DNA from: Bacillota bacterium
GTDB lineage: Bacteria; Sysuimicrobiota; Sysuimicrobiia; Sysuimicrobiales; Segetimicrobiaceae
Reading direction: 5' to 3'
DNA length: 43,546 nt
Assembly: GCA_021324295.1 (NCBI GenBank)
Contig: JAJPJJ010000043.1
Location: forward strand, 1 to 43,546
Shown here: piece by piece, positions 1 through 8,668 of the stretch
Layout: each line of letters starts with the position of its first letter
How positions within the stretch are numbered: the first letter of the stretch is position 1
Notes under the pieces: model-generated
Databases searched by the model: none
What the model saw: the letters and a program-made list of their open reading frames with translations, nothing else
What the model was told of the DNA's origin: nothing
Translations under genes and position numbers: made by a program

Positions 1-290
1 GCTGGTCGCTTCAGCTCCAAAGCCGTCTACCCACGTCGCGATCCACGCGATCCACAGGCCCGGGCCCCCGTCGCCTGGAGGCTGGTCGCTTCAGCTCCAA
101 AGCCGTCCACCCACGTCGCGATGCGCGCGATCCACAGGCCCGGGCCCCCGTCGCCTGGAGGCTGGTCGCTTCAACTGCAAAGCCGCTTCCCGACGTCGTA
201 GTGCGCGGTTACGGGCCCGGGTTCCCATCGGACCGCTACGATCACTTCATCTCCAAAGCCGCTTGCGCCTCGTCCCGATGCCCGTGATCG
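1..290. repeat. Tandem array of ~80-bp intergenic repeat (3-4 units)
   Basis: Units 1-80 and 81-160 are almost identical, differing at only a few positions. A third, more diverged unit starts at 161. A fourth partial unit (about 237-290) runs into the 3' end of the CoxS-type gene. Shared cores are GCTGGTCGCTTCA, CTCCAAAGCCG, CGTCGCGAT and the G/C palindrome GGCCCGGGCC followed by CCCGTCG. The same cores recur in the same orientation at 25888-26046. The array may continue left of the window. No coding capacity is apparent. It could be a structured intergenic element or a 3'-end/terminator-like sequence; its function is unknown. Confidence 0.85.
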
Positions 291-790
291 CGGGCGCAGG
301 CCTCGATCGCGTCCACGATCCGCGTATACCCCGTGCAGCGGCAGAGGTTGCCGGCGATCGCCGCCCGGATCTCGTCCCGCGTGGCGCCGGGGTGATCGCG
401 CAGGAAGGCGTGCGCCACCAGCAACATGCCCGGCGTGCAGAAGCCGCACTGGGCCGCCTCGTGCGCGATGAACGCGCGCTGCAGCGGATGGAGCGTGCCG
501 TCCTGGGACAGGCCGCGCACCGTCGTGACCTCGCGGCCCCGGACCTGGACCGCGAGGGTCAGGCACGCGTTGACGGGCTGCCCATCGAGGAGGACCGTGC
601 ACGTCCCGCAGACGCCCTCCCCGCACCCGTACTTGACCTCGGTGGCGCCGAGCGCATCGCGCAGCATATCCAGGAGCGTATCCCACGGCGCGGCCAGCGC
701 CTCGACCGCGCGCCCGTTCAGCACGAACCGGATCGGTCGCCTGTCCGTCTCCGGACGGGCTGCCACGGCATCCTCCGGCCCCGGCGTCAT
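242..790 (-). CDS. 2Fe-2S subunit of a molybdenum hydroxylase (CoxS/XdhC-like)
   Basis: Small iron-sulfur subunit of a xanthine dehydrogenase/aerobic CO dehydrogenase-like enzyme, passing electrons from the Mo site to FAD in the cytoplasm. The 182-aa protein has both expected clusters: plant-type ferredoxin cysteines C56, C61, C64 and C76 (YGCGEGVCGTC...NAC) and the C-terminal helical domain cysteines C115, C118, C150 and C152 (CGFCTPGM, NLCRCTGY). The ATG at 790 is preceded by GAGGAGG and lies 14 bp after the stop of the FAD subunit, so the two are cotranscribed. The last ~14 residues (GHRDEAQAALEMK) are encoded by sequence belonging to the adjacent repeat family. No molybdopterin large subunit is visible in the window; it could lie left of the edge. 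The substrate cannot be assigned. Confidence 0.93.
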   Translation of the reverse strand: MTPGPEDAVAARPETDRRPIRFVLNGRAVEALAAPWDTLLDMLRDALGATEVKYGCGEGVCGTCTVLLDGQPVNACLTLAVQVRGREVTTVRGLSQDGTLHPLQRAFIAHEAAQCGFCTPGMLLVAHAFLRDHPGATRDEIRAAIAGNLCRCTGYTRIVDAIEACARDHGHRDEAQAALEMK

Positions 791-804
791 CCCGTCCTCC
801 TCGC

Positions 805-1692
805 TCACGCGCGCGCTGGCGGGAGGCCGCCAGCGCGCGCGGCCGCCTGCTGCAGGGCCCGGCGCGCCATCACCCGAGCCATCGCCCGCCGGTACTCCGC
901 CGAGGCGTGGATGTCCGACTCCGGCTCGATCTCCTCCGGGACCGCGTCCGCCACCTCCCCGATGAGCCGGCTGCTCAGGCCCCGGCCAACGAGCAACGCC
1001 TCGGCGCTCGGGATGAGGGAGGGCCGCGGGCCGACCCCGCCGAGCGCCAGCGACGCGCGGACGCAACGGCGCGCCCCATCGAGCGTCACACACGCGGCGG
1101 CGGCCACGATCGCGAAGTCGCCGGCGCGCCGGACGAGCTCCGCGAGCCCGTACCCGGTCGAGCCTCCGAGCGCCGGTACGCGCACACCGGTCAGGATCTC
1201 GCCGGGCGCGAGGTCCGTGGCAAGGTAGCCCTGAAAGAACCGGTCCGCCCCGACCTCCCGCGATCCCGCGGGGCCCTGCACCTCGATCGTGCCGCCGAGC
1301 GCCGTGATGACGAGCGGCAGCTCCGCCGCGGGATCCGCGTGCGCGAGGCTGCCGCCGATCGTCCCCCGGTGGCGCACGCGGATGTTGCCGATCAGCGCGG
1401 CCGCCTCGGCGAGGATGGGGCACCGCTCGCGGACGAGGGCGTCGGTCTCGAGCGTATGGTGGCGGGTGAGCGCGCCGATGCGCAGGCCGCCGTCCGTCTC
1501 CGCCACGCCGTCCAGCCCGGGAAGCCCGTTGACGTCGATCAGCACGGGCGGCCGGGCAAGGCCCAGGCTCATGAGCGGCAGGAGGCTCTGCCCGCCTGCC
1601 AGGATCTTGGCGTCGGGGAGGTGCGCCTCGAGGGCCGTGAGGGCCTCCTCGAGGGTAGAGGGTGCGTGGTAGCGGAACGGCGGAAGATACAC
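805..1692 (-). CDS. FAD-binding subunit of a molybdenum hydroxylase (CoxM-like)
   Basis: Medium, FAD-binding subunit of the xanthine dehydrogenase/CO dehydrogenase family, 295 aa, close to the usual ~290. The N-terminus YLPPFRYHAPSTLEEAL leads into the family FAD motifs AGGQSLLPLM (about 32-41) and GTIGGSLAHADPAAELP (about 110-126). A CO-dehydrogenase flavoprotein C-terminal domain follows. The GTG at 1692 is the best family-length start, but its ribosome binding site is weak. It is the first gene of a two-gene unit with the 2Fe-2S subunit and diverges from the cysteine-synthase-like gene at 1865. The 172-bp divergent gap shows no convincing promoter. Family assignment is firm; the substrate is unknown. 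Confidence 0.92.
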   Translation of the reverse strand: MYLPPFRYHAPSTLEEALTALEAHLPDAKILAGGQSLLPLMSLGLARPPVLIDVNGLPGLDGVAETDGGLRIGALTRHHTLETDALVRERCPILAEAAALIGNIRVRHRGTIGGSLAHADPAAELPLVITALGGTIEVQGPAGSREVGADRFFQGYLATDLAPGEILTGVRVPALGGSTGYGLAELVRRAGDFAIVAAAACVTLDGARRCVRASLALGGVGPRPSLIPSAEALLVGRGLSSRLIGEVADAVPEEIEPESDIHASAEYRRAMARVMARRALQQAAARAGGLPPARA

Positions 1693-1864
1693 GACGACCG
1701 GATTACTTCGGTCCCCGCGATCCACAGCCCTCTCCGGCGGTCCCTGCGCGCCGGCACGACAGGAGAACCCCCGGTGCGGCGCGAACGGTCGGCCGGACGT
1801 GGGATTCGGCGCGGCAGGCGGGTGCGGGATCGCCGCCGCGCTGCAGGCGAGAGGAGCTCCCCGG

Positions 1865-2899
1865 ATGGATTGGGATCGGCGGCGGCGTCCCGCAGAGAGC
1901 GTCCTCGAGACAGCGGGGCTCACCCCGCTCGTGCGGCTTCGCCGGGTGGTGCGCGAGATCCCGGCCGTCGTGTTCGCGAAGCTCGAATACTTCGGCCCGA
2001 GCGGGAGCGTGAAGGACCGGATCCTCCCGGTCATCGTGGAGGAGGCGGAGCGCCGCGGAGAGCTCCGCCCCGGCATGATCCTGATCGAAGGGACGACCGG
2101 GAACACCGGGATCGCGACCGCGATGGTGGGAGCGGCCAAGGGCTACAGGGTCATCATCGTCATGCCCGAGGGCATGAGCCGCGAGCGGCAACAGGTGATC
2201 CGGGCCTACGGCGCGGAGCTGGTGCTCACGCCCGGCGGAGAGAGCGATGTGGATCTCGTTCTGGAGCGGGTGCAGCAGCTCAAAGCGCAGTATGGCGACG
2301 GCATCTGGGAGGTCGGACAGTTCTCCAACGCCGACAACGCGCGGGCGCACGCGCAGACGACCGGCCCGGAGATCTGGGAGCAGACAGACGGACGCGTCGA
2401 CGCGTTCGTCGCCGCGCAGGGCACCGGCGGGACGCTTGCAGGCGTGAGCTCGTACCTCAAAGCGCAGCGACCGGAGATCCTCTGCTTCGCGGTGGAACCG
2501 GCCGAGTGCGCGATCCTCTCGGGGCGCGGGTGGGGGCCGCACCGGATCGAAGGAATCGGGGATGGCTTCATCCCGGATGTGCTGGATCTCCGGTGGGTCG
2601 ACGGGGTGGTCACGGTGTCCTCGGACGATGCGATCGCGATGGCGCGCCGGCTCGCACGGGAAGAGGGGATCTTCTGCGGGATCTCCTCGGGGTGCAACGT
2701 CGTGGCGTGCCTGAAGCTCAGCCGACGGTACCCCGAGCTGCGGACGATCGTCACGATGATCAACGACAACGGGCTGCGCTACCTCTCCACCGAGCTCGTC
2801 GGGGAGGCGCCCCCCCTCGCGGTGCCGGACCGGGAGCACGCGCCGCGGCCCGACGACGTCCGCCGGCTCGCCGCCAAGCGCCTCGTGGTCATCGACTGA
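1865..2899 (+). CDS. PLP-dependent cysteine synthase family protein
   Basis: Fold-type II PLP enzyme of the cysteine synthase/cystathionine beta-synthase family, catalysing beta-replacement on O-acetylserine or a related substrate. The 344-aa protein shows the PLP lysine K50 in GPSGSVKDR, the substrate loop TTGNTG (77-82), the phosphate-binding loop GTGGT (about 180s) and SSGCN near the C-terminus. The ATG at 1865 follows GAGAGGAG; an earlier in-frame ATG at 1799 would add an unlikely Gly/Ala-rich leader. The M20 hydrolase gene follows 73 bp downstream, then the Liv-type importer, so it may act on an imported amino acid or conjugate. CysK, CysM and cyanoalanine-synthase-like roles cannot be separated here. 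Confidence 0.9.
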   Translation: MDWDRRRRPAESVLETAGLTPLVRLRRVVREIPAVVFAKLEYFGPSGSVKDRILPVIVEEAERRGELRPGMILIEGTTGNTGIATAMVGAAKGYRVIIVMPEGMSRERQQVIRAYGAELVLTPGGESDVDLVLERVQQLKAQYGDGIWEVGQFSNADNARAHAQTTGPEIWEQTDGRVDAFVAAQGTGGTLAGVSSYLKAQRPEILCFAVEPAECAILSGRGWGPHRIEGIGDGFIPDVLDLRWVDGVVTVSSDDAIAMARRLAREEGIFCGISSGCNVVACLKLSRRYPELRTIVTMINDNGLRYLSTELVGEAPPLAVPDREHAPRPDDVRRLAAKRLVVID

Positions 2900-2972
2900 G
2901 GCCGGCGCGGCCGGCACGCGCGGAAAGCCGTCCCGCACCCGCGGCGCCCGGAGGACACGGAGGACGACGCAC

Positions 2973-4262
2973 ATGGATCCCGAGGTCCGCAACCGCATCC
3001 TGGCCGCGGTCGATGCGCGGCAGGACGAGGTGGTCGCGTTCCTGCGCCGGCTCGTCCAGTTCGACAGCGTCACGGGAAACGAGGCGGAGATCCAGGGGTT
3101 CATCGCCGAGACCCTCCGCGGGCTGGATCTGGAGGTGGACGCGTTCGACGCGGACCCCGCCGTCCTGCGCCAGTACCCGGGGTTCCTCGAGCCCGAGCGG
3201 CCTCTCGCCGGCCGGCCGAACGTGGTCGGGGTGTGGAGAGGCCGGGGTGGCGGGCGCTCGATCCTGCTCAACGGCCACGTGGACACCGTCCCCCTGGAGC
3301 CGCTCCACGAGTGGGCGCGGGGGGCGTTGTCTGGCGCCGTCGCGGATGGCAGGGTGTGGGGGCGCGGCGCCTCGGACATGAAGGGCGGCGTGGCCGCCCT
3401 CGTGATGGCGGTCGCGATCCTGCGCGGCCTGGGTCTACGCCCCCTCGGGGACGTGATCGTCGAATCCGTGGTCGATGAGGAGCGCACCGGCCTCGGGACG
3501 CTCGCGTGCGTCCACCGGGGATACCGGGCGGACGCCGGCATCTGCTGCGAGACGAGCGATCTCGAGATCATGCCGGCATGCATCGGTCGCATGTGGTTTA
3601 CGATTCACGTGCGCGGGAAGCCGGCCGGCATCGCGGCGCGCTGGCAGGGCGTCAGCGCCATCGACAAGGCCGTGAAATTCGTGAGCGCCGTGGAGGATCT
3701 GGAGGCGATGCGCATCCAGGACCTGTCCCACCCGCTCTACCCCGACAACCGCGGGGCGCTGCCGTGCGCGGTCACGATGGTCCAGGCGGGGACCCACCCC
3801 AGCATCACGCCGGAACGGGCCACGCTGCGCGGGAGCATGGGGCTCATGCCGTACGAGGATCCCGCCCGGGTCGAGGCGCAGCTGCGGGAGCAGGTCATGC
3901 GCGTCTGCGCCGCCGACCCCTGGCTGCGGCACCACCCCGCGGAGGTCACCACCGAGGGCGGGTACGTGGCCGCCGGCGCGGAGATCCCGGCCGACCACCC
4001 CATCGTGACCACGGTCGGCCGCTGGTTCCGGCTGGTCACCGGGCGGGAGCCGGTGTTGAGCGGCCGCATGGGCGCCTCCGACACCCGCTTCCTCATCAAC
4101 CAGGGCCGCACCCCGACCGTGATCTTCGGTCCCGGGGCGACGAGCGAGATGCACGCGATGAACGAGTCCATCCCCATCGAGAACCTGATCATCGCGACGA
4201 AGGTGCTCGCGCTTGTAGTCTGCGATTGGTGCGGCCAGCCGGGATCCACCGGGGCGGCGTAG
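2973..4262 (+). CDS. M20 family metallohydrolase (ArgE/DapE-like deacylase)
   Basis: Zinc-dependent amidohydrolase of the M20/ArgE/DapE/ACY1 family, 429 aa, removing an N-acyl group or a C-terminal residue from a small substrate. The metal motifs are NGHVDTVP (H102, D104), GRGASDMKGG (bridging D135) and VVDEERTG (E169/E170 base and ligand), with a central lid domain and a C-terminal HAMNE segment carrying the last histidine. The start ATG has GGAGGACACGGAGGA upstream. It sits between the cysteine-synthase-like gene and the Liv-type transporter. The 266 bp that follow (4263-4528) hold no gene that I can support. Confidence 0.9.
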   Translation: MDPEVRNRILAAVDARQDEVVAFLRRLVQFDSVTGNEAEIQGFIAETLRGLDLEVDAFDADPAVLRQYPGFLEPERPLAGRPNVVGVWRGRGGGRSILLNGHVDTVPLEPLHEWARGALSGAVADGRVWGRGASDMKGGVAALVMAVAILRGLGLRPLGDVIVESVVDEERTGLGTLACVHRGYRADAGICCETSDLEIMPACIGRMWFTIHVRGKPAGIAARWQGVSAIDKAVKFVSAVEDLEAMRIQDLSHPLYPDNRGALPCAVTMVQAGTHPSITPERATLRGSMGLMPYEDPARVEAQLREQVMRVCAADPWLRHHPAEVTTEGGYVAAGAEIPADHPIVTTVGRWFRLVTGREPVLSGRMGASDTRFLINQGRTPTVIFGPGATSEMHAMNESIPIENLIIATKVLALVVCDWCGQPGSTGAA

Positions 4263-4528
4263 GGAGGCCCCCACGCACGGGCTCCGCCGGCCGAGGGACG
4301 TCCGGCCGCTGTCGGGCACGCGCGCAGCCGAGAGCTGTCGGCGGTACGGTGAGCCCGCCGGAGCGGGCCAACGCCGTCCGGCAGGCGCGACGCCGGGCGA
4401 ACCGGCACCGGAACGAGGACGTATGCCGTCGTGAATGCACGGGACAGGTGCCGGGCTGGCTGCGGTCGCTCCGGCCCGGTCGGCGACCCGCACGGGGCCC
4501 GGCGGTCCGAAGCGCTGGTGAAGGGGGG

Positions 4529-5722
4529 ATGAGCGTGCGACGGATCCTCGGTGTTGTGATCGTGGGCATGGTGCTGGCGGCCGTCTCGACGAGCGGGAGA
4601 ATGGTGCCGGGCATGGCCGAGGCGGCGGCCGCCAAACCCACTGTCAAGATCGCGTTCATCGGACCCCTCACCGGGAGCAACGCCTCCCTGGGCCTCGGCG
4701 GGGAGAACTCCTTCAAGCTGGCCTTGATGCAGCGCAACGAGGATCCGCAGACGAAGTACCGCTATGAGGGGGTGTACCTGGACGACCAGTGCCAGCCCCA
4801 GGCCGGGGTGCAGGCGGCGCTCAAGGCCGGCTCCGATCCCGACGTGATCGCCGCGGTCGCGCACTACTGCAGCGTCGTCGCGATCGCGACCGTGGATACC
4901 TACCACCGGCTCGGGCTGCCGGCGATGGTCTGGGGCGCCGTGCTGCCGGCCGTCACGTACGGCAATACCTACGTTGAGATCACCCGCGTCAACGGAACGC
5001 AGATCCAGCAGAACGCGACCGCCGCGCGGTTCGACGCGAATACGATCCACCGCAAGACGTTCGCCTGCCTCTACGATACGACCGACTACGGCCGCGGGCA
5101 TTTCCAGTACTTCTCCGAGTTCGCCAAGAAGAACGGCCTCCAGATCGTCTACTCCGCCGGCGTGGCGCCGGACCGGCAGGACTTCTCCGCGGAGCTCGCC
5201 CGCATCAAGGAGCTGCACCCGCAGGTCGTCTGGTTCGGCGGGCTGTCGGCCGAGGGGGCGCGCATTCGCAACCAGATGGCCCAGATCGGCCTCACCGCGC
5301 TCTTTCAGGGCACCTCGGGGATCAAGTCGGAGGAGTACATCAAGGCGGCCGGCCCCAACGCCGAGGGGACCCTGGCGTTCCTGGAGGGGGCCCCGATCGA
5401 GCAGCTCCCCGGCGGCGCCGCGTTCCTCGCCGCGTACCGGAAGGCCGGGTTCACCAACCCCCCGGAGGCGTACGGGCCGTTCGCGTATGTTGCGGCCAAC
5501 CTCGTCGTGCGCGCCATCGAGGCCGTGGGGCCCGACCGTGCGAAGGTGGCGGACTACCTGAAGCACAAGATCAAGAACGTGCCCTCGATCATCGGCCCGG
5601 TCACCTTCGATGACCACGGTCAAAACGTCCTGGCCACGGTGACCCCCTACGTCGTGCAGGACGGCACCTGGGTGCCGTGGGGTCAGTCGGAGTACGCCCG
5701 CGGGAAGCGCACGCTGCCATGA
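4529..5722 (+). CDS. ABC transporter substrate-binding protein, Liv/amide type
   Basis: Periplasmic or lipid-anchored-type binding protein for branched-chain amino acids or amides (LivJ/AmiC, Peripla_BP_6). The 397-aa protein begins with a positively charged n-region and a hydrophobic signal segment (about residues 6-30, ending in AEAAAAK). The family start KIAFIGPLTGSNASLG follows, and later YDTTDYGRGHFQYF and FGGLSAEGA mark the two-lobe fold. No lipobox cysteine is evident. The ATG follows AAGGGGGG. Its TGA overlaps the ATG of the LivH gene (ATGA), showing translational coupling. The ligand is unknown. Confidence 0.92.
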   Translation: MSVRRILGVVIVGMVLAAVSTSGRMVPGMAEAAAAKPTVKIAFIGPLTGSNASLGLGGENSFKLALMQRNEDPQTKYRYEGVYLDDQCQPQAGVQAALKAGSDPDVIAAVAHYCSVVAIATVDTYHRLGLPAMVWGAVLPAVTYGNTYVEITRVNGTQIQQNATAARFDANTIHRKTFACLYDTTDYGRGHFQYFSEFAKKNGLQIVYSAGVAPDRQDFSAELARIKELHPQVVWFGGLSAEGARIRNQMAQIGLTALFQGTSGIKSEEYIKAAGPNAEGTLAFLEGAPIEQLPGGAAFLAAYRKAGFTNPPEAYGPFAYVAANLVVRAIEAVGPDRAKVADYLKHKIKNVPSIIGPVTFDDHGQNVLATVTPYVVQDGTWVPWGQSEYARGKRTLP

Positions 5723-6615
5723 CGGGGTGGGACGTCCTGGCCCAGCAGCTCGCCGGCGCGGCGCAGTTGGGCGTCATCTACGCGCTCATCGCTGTCGGGT
5801 TCACCCTGTACTTCGGCGTCCTGAACGTCATCCAGTTCTCCCACGGGGACATCGTGACGGTCGGCGCGTTCGCCGCTCTCACGGTGGCCGCCGCGACCGG
5901 GTTCGTGCCGCTCGTCGTCGTCGCGGCGATGGCCCTCACCGGGCTCGTGGGCGTCGTGTTCGAGCGCGCGGCGGTCCGGCCGACCCGCGCCTCGCCGCCC
6001 CTCATCACCCTGCTCGCGACGCTCGCGGCGGGCATGGCCATCCGCGAGGCGATCCGGCTGTTCTACCCGCTCGGCTCGCAGGTGCACCGCTTCCCCGCCC
6101 TGTTCCCGCCCACCCCGATCCACCTCGGGGGCGTGCTGCTGCGCGCCTCGGGCCTGTGGATCGCCGGGATCGGGTTGGGGACGATCGTCGCCACCGCTGT
6201 GCTGGTCGAGCGGACGAGCCTCGGCCGGGCGATCCGGGCGACCGCCCAGGATCGCGAGGCGGCCCAGATGATGGGCGTGGACCTCTCGCTTGTGCTGGAC
6301 GCGACGTTCTTCATCGCCTCGGCCCTCGCGGCGGTCGCCGGCATCCTCTACGGCGCGTACTACAACACGGTCACCTTCGACATGGGAATCGTGGCCGGCG
6401 TCATCGGGTTCTCGGCCGCGGTCGTCGGCGGGCTCGGGAACGTGTACGGTGCGGTCGTCGGCGGGTTTCTGTTTGCCTTGCTGGAGACGCTCTCGGCCGC
6501 GTTCCTGCCGGCCGGGTCGGAGAACGCCGACGTCTTCGCGTTCGTGATCGTGATCCTCTTCCTGGTGCTCCGCCCGACCGGCATCCTCGGGGAGAAGGCG
6601 ACGCAGCGCGTCTAG
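5719..6615 (+). CDS. Branched-chain amino acid ABC transporter permease (LivH-like)
   Basis: Inner-membrane permease of the Liv importer, 298 aa, with about eight hydrophobic segments. Family hallmarks are GVIYALIAVGFTLYFGVLNV near the N-terminus, FSHGD (about 38-42) and RAIRATAQDREAAQMMGVD (about 171-189), the coupling region that contacts the ATPases. The ATG overlaps the stop of the binding-protein gene. An upstream in-frame ATG at 5677 lies inside that gene and is less likely. Next in the operon is the fused LivM-LivG gene, 13 bp downstream. Confidence 0.93.
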   Translation: MTGWDVLAQQLAGAAQLGVIYALIAVGFTLYFGVLNVIQFSHGDIVTVGAFAALTVAAATGFVPLVVVAAMALTGLVGVVFERAAVRPTRASPPLITLLATLAAGMAIREAIRLFYPLGSQVHRFPALFPPTPIHLGGVLLRASGLWIAGIGLGTIVATAVLVERTSLGRAIRATAQDREAAQMMGVDLSLVLDATFFIASALAAVAGILYGAYYNTVTFDMGIVAGVIGFSAAVVGGLGNVYGAVVGGFLFALLETLSAAFLPAGSENADVFAFVIVILFLVLRPTGILGEKATQRV

Positions 6616-6628
6616 CGTCGGGAGGCCG

Positions 6629-8668
6629 ATGCGTCACCCCGTCCGTCCCGCAGCCTCGAGCACGACCGTGGTGCCCGGGGGGGCCGGCTCCGTCGCGCAG
6701 CCCGGGGTGGCGGCCCACCCCCCCGCCCCGGTGCGGAGCCCGGCCGGAGGCGCCTGGGTCGAGCTGGGCTACGGTGTGGGGATCATCGGGGCCTACGCCG
6801 CGTTGCTGGCGGTGGTGCTCGGCCGCGGAGGTACCGCAGCGGCCGGCGGTGCGGGGTTGGCGGCTGCCCTGGTCCTCGTCCGGCGCCTCCGCCGTGCCCC
6901 GCGTGGATGGCCCTGGGTCGTCGCGGCCTGCGTGGCCAGCTTCCCGCTGTTCGTGCGCGCGAGCCCGTACTGGATCTTCACCGGGGCGCTGTCGGCCCTC
7001 TACTTCCTGGCGGGGCTCGGCCTCAACATCCAGGTGGGCAGCGCCGGCATCGCCAACCTGGCTGGCGCGGCGTTCTTTGGAAGCGGGGCATACTCGGCGG
7101 GCCTGCTCGCGACGCGCCTGCACTGGCCCGGGTGGGCCACGGTCCCGGCGGGCACGGCGGCCGCCGTCCTGATCGGTGCGCTGCTGTTCGTGCCGGTCCT
7201 GAAGACGCGCGGCTACTACCTCGCGCTCGTGACGATCGCGTTCGGCGCCGTGTTCACGCTGCTCCTGACCAACATGGCGTGGGACGGGGGCCCGCAGGGC
7301 GTCAAGGACATTCCCGGCCTGGGCCCGGCGTTCGACGCACCGCTCCGGCTCGGGCCGTGGACGCTGCACTTCTACGCGCGGTACTTCTTCCTGATCGCCG
7401 CGGTGGCCACCCTGGGGCTGTGGGGTGCGCAGCGCCTGGCCGCCTCGCGGCGCGGCGCCCACTGGAACGCCGTGCGCGACGACGAGGTCGCCGCGCGCTG
7501 CGCCGGCGTCGACGTGGACCGGGTGATGCTGGAAGCCTTCAGTGTGGGGAACGCGTTCATCGGATGTGCCGGCGCGCTGTACGCGCACCTGGTCGGGTTC
7601 ATCGCGCCGGCCGACTTCAACTTCCCCGTCTCCCTGGTGCTGCTGAGCATCCCGATCCTCGGCGGGCTCGACAGCGTGCCGGGCACGGCCGTGGCGGCCG
7701 GCCTGCTGATCTTCCTGGCCGAGAAGCTGCGCGCGATCGCGGACTACCGGTTTCTGATCTACGGGGCGCTGGTCGTGGCCATCCTCGTGATCGCGCCGGC
7801 AGGCCTGCTCCCCCCACGGCCGCGCCGCTACCCCGCCGGGCGGCGGGGCGATTGGGGGCCGCGCGACCGTCTCGCGCCTCCGGCGCCTTCCCCGCCCTCC
7901 GCGCCGCTCTCGGCGGGCGGTTCCGGTGCGGGGGCCCGCCTGGGCATCGAGGCGTTGGTCGTGCGCTTCGGTGGGCTGCGCGCCCTCGACGGGGTCACGC
8001 TCGCCGTCGACGCGGGCGAGGTGTGCGGCATCATCGGGCCCAACGGCTCGGGCAAGACCACGCTCTTCAACGCCGCTGTCGGGCTCTACCCGGCCGCCGC
8101 GGGGCGCATCCTGCTCGACCACAGGGACATCACCGGCCTCCCCACGCACCGTATCAGCCGGCTCGGCGTGGCGCGTACCTTCCAGCAGAACCGCGTGCTC
8201 GCCGGGCAGAGCGTCCTCGACAACGTCTTGCTCGGCCGGCGCGGGTGGCCGATCGACGAGGCGAGCGAGTGGCTCGCGTTCTTCAACCCGGAGCTTCCCT
8301 CCCGTCTGGCCGATCCCGCGGGCGATCTGCCGCTCATCGATCGCCGCCGGCTGGAGATCGTGCGCGCCCTGCTCGCGGCCCCGCGCCTGCTCCTGCTCGA
8401 CGAGCCCACGGCCGGGCTCAACCCCGAGGAGACCGCGCGGATGGTCGCAGATATCCGGCGCGTCCGTACCGTCCGGCCCGGCCTCACGATCGTGGTCATC
8501 GAGCACGACATGAGCGTGATCGCAGGCCTCTGCGGGCACGTCGTGGCGCTCGGCGACGGCCGGGTGATCGCCGAAGGGCGGTTCGAGGACGTGACCCGCC
8601 ACCCGCAGGTGCTCGAGGCCTACCTCGGCCCTGGAGGCGCGGTGGTGGAGCGGGGATCGCCCGCGTGA
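6629..8668 (+). CDS. Fused LivM permease-LivG ATPase
   Basis: One 679-aa chain joins a LivM-type permease (about 1-400, multiple membrane segments, with LNIQVGSAGIANLAGAAFFG) to a LivG-type ABC ATPase (about 438-679) through a Pro/Ala/Arg-rich linker. The ATPase shows Walker A GPNGSGKTT (about 470), Q-loop TFQQNR, Walker B LLLLDEPTAGLNPEE (about 588) and H-loop IEHDMS. The signature region reads LPLIDRRRLEI where LivG proteins normally have an LSxGDQRRLEI-type motif, so the conserved Ser and Gly are missing. The Q-loop-to-signature segment (~58 residues) also looks short. The ATG follows GGGAGG. The stop overlaps the GTG of livF. The fusion itself is clear; whether this site hydrolyses ATP is uncertain. 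Confidence 0.9.
   Translation: MRHPVRPAASSTTVVPGGAGSVAQPGVAAHPPAPVRSPAGGAWVELGYGVGIIGAYAALLAVVLGRGGTAAAGGAGLAAALVLVRRLRRAPRGWPWVVAACVASFPLFVRASPYWIFTGALSALYFLAGLGLNIQVGSAGIANLAGAAFFGSGAYSAGLLATRLHWPGWATVPAGTAAAVLIGALLFVPVLKTRGYYLALVTIAFGAVFTLLLTNMAWDGGPQGVKDIPGLGPAFDAPLRLGPWTLHFYARYFFLIAAVATLGLWGAQRLAASRRGAHWNAVRDDEVAARCAGVDVDRVMLEAFSVGNAFIGCAGALYAHLVGFIAPADFNFPVSLVLLSIPILGGLDSVPGTAVAAGLLIFLAEKLRAIADYRFLIYGALVVAILVIAPAGLLPPRPRRYPAGRRGDWGPRDRLAPPAPSPPSAPLSAGGSGAGARLGIEALVVRFGGLRALDGVTLAVDAGEVCGIIGPNGSGKTTLFNAAVGLYPAAAGRILLDHRDITGLPTHRISRLGVARTFQQNRVLAGQSVLDNVLLGRRGWPIDEASEWLAFFNPELPSRLADPAGDLPLIDRRRLEIVRALLAAPRLLLLDEPTAGLNPEETARMVADIRRVRTVRPGLTIVVIEHDMSVIAGLCGHVVALGDGRVIAEGRFEDVTRHPQVLEAYLGPGGAVVERGSPA

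Noticed and set aside
1-290. CRISPR array
   Set aside because: Units are contiguous 80-bp tandem copies without unique spacers, and no cas genes are present.
171-686. Long antisense ORFs over the CoxS gene and similar ones throughout
   Set aside because: At ~70% GC stop codons are rare; these have Arg/Pro/Gly-rich compositions and lie opposite genes with clear motifs.
1799-1864. N-terminal extension of the cysteine-synthase-like gene
   Set aside because: The leader is Gly/Ala-rich without family similarity, and the ATG at 1865 has a good ribosome binding site.
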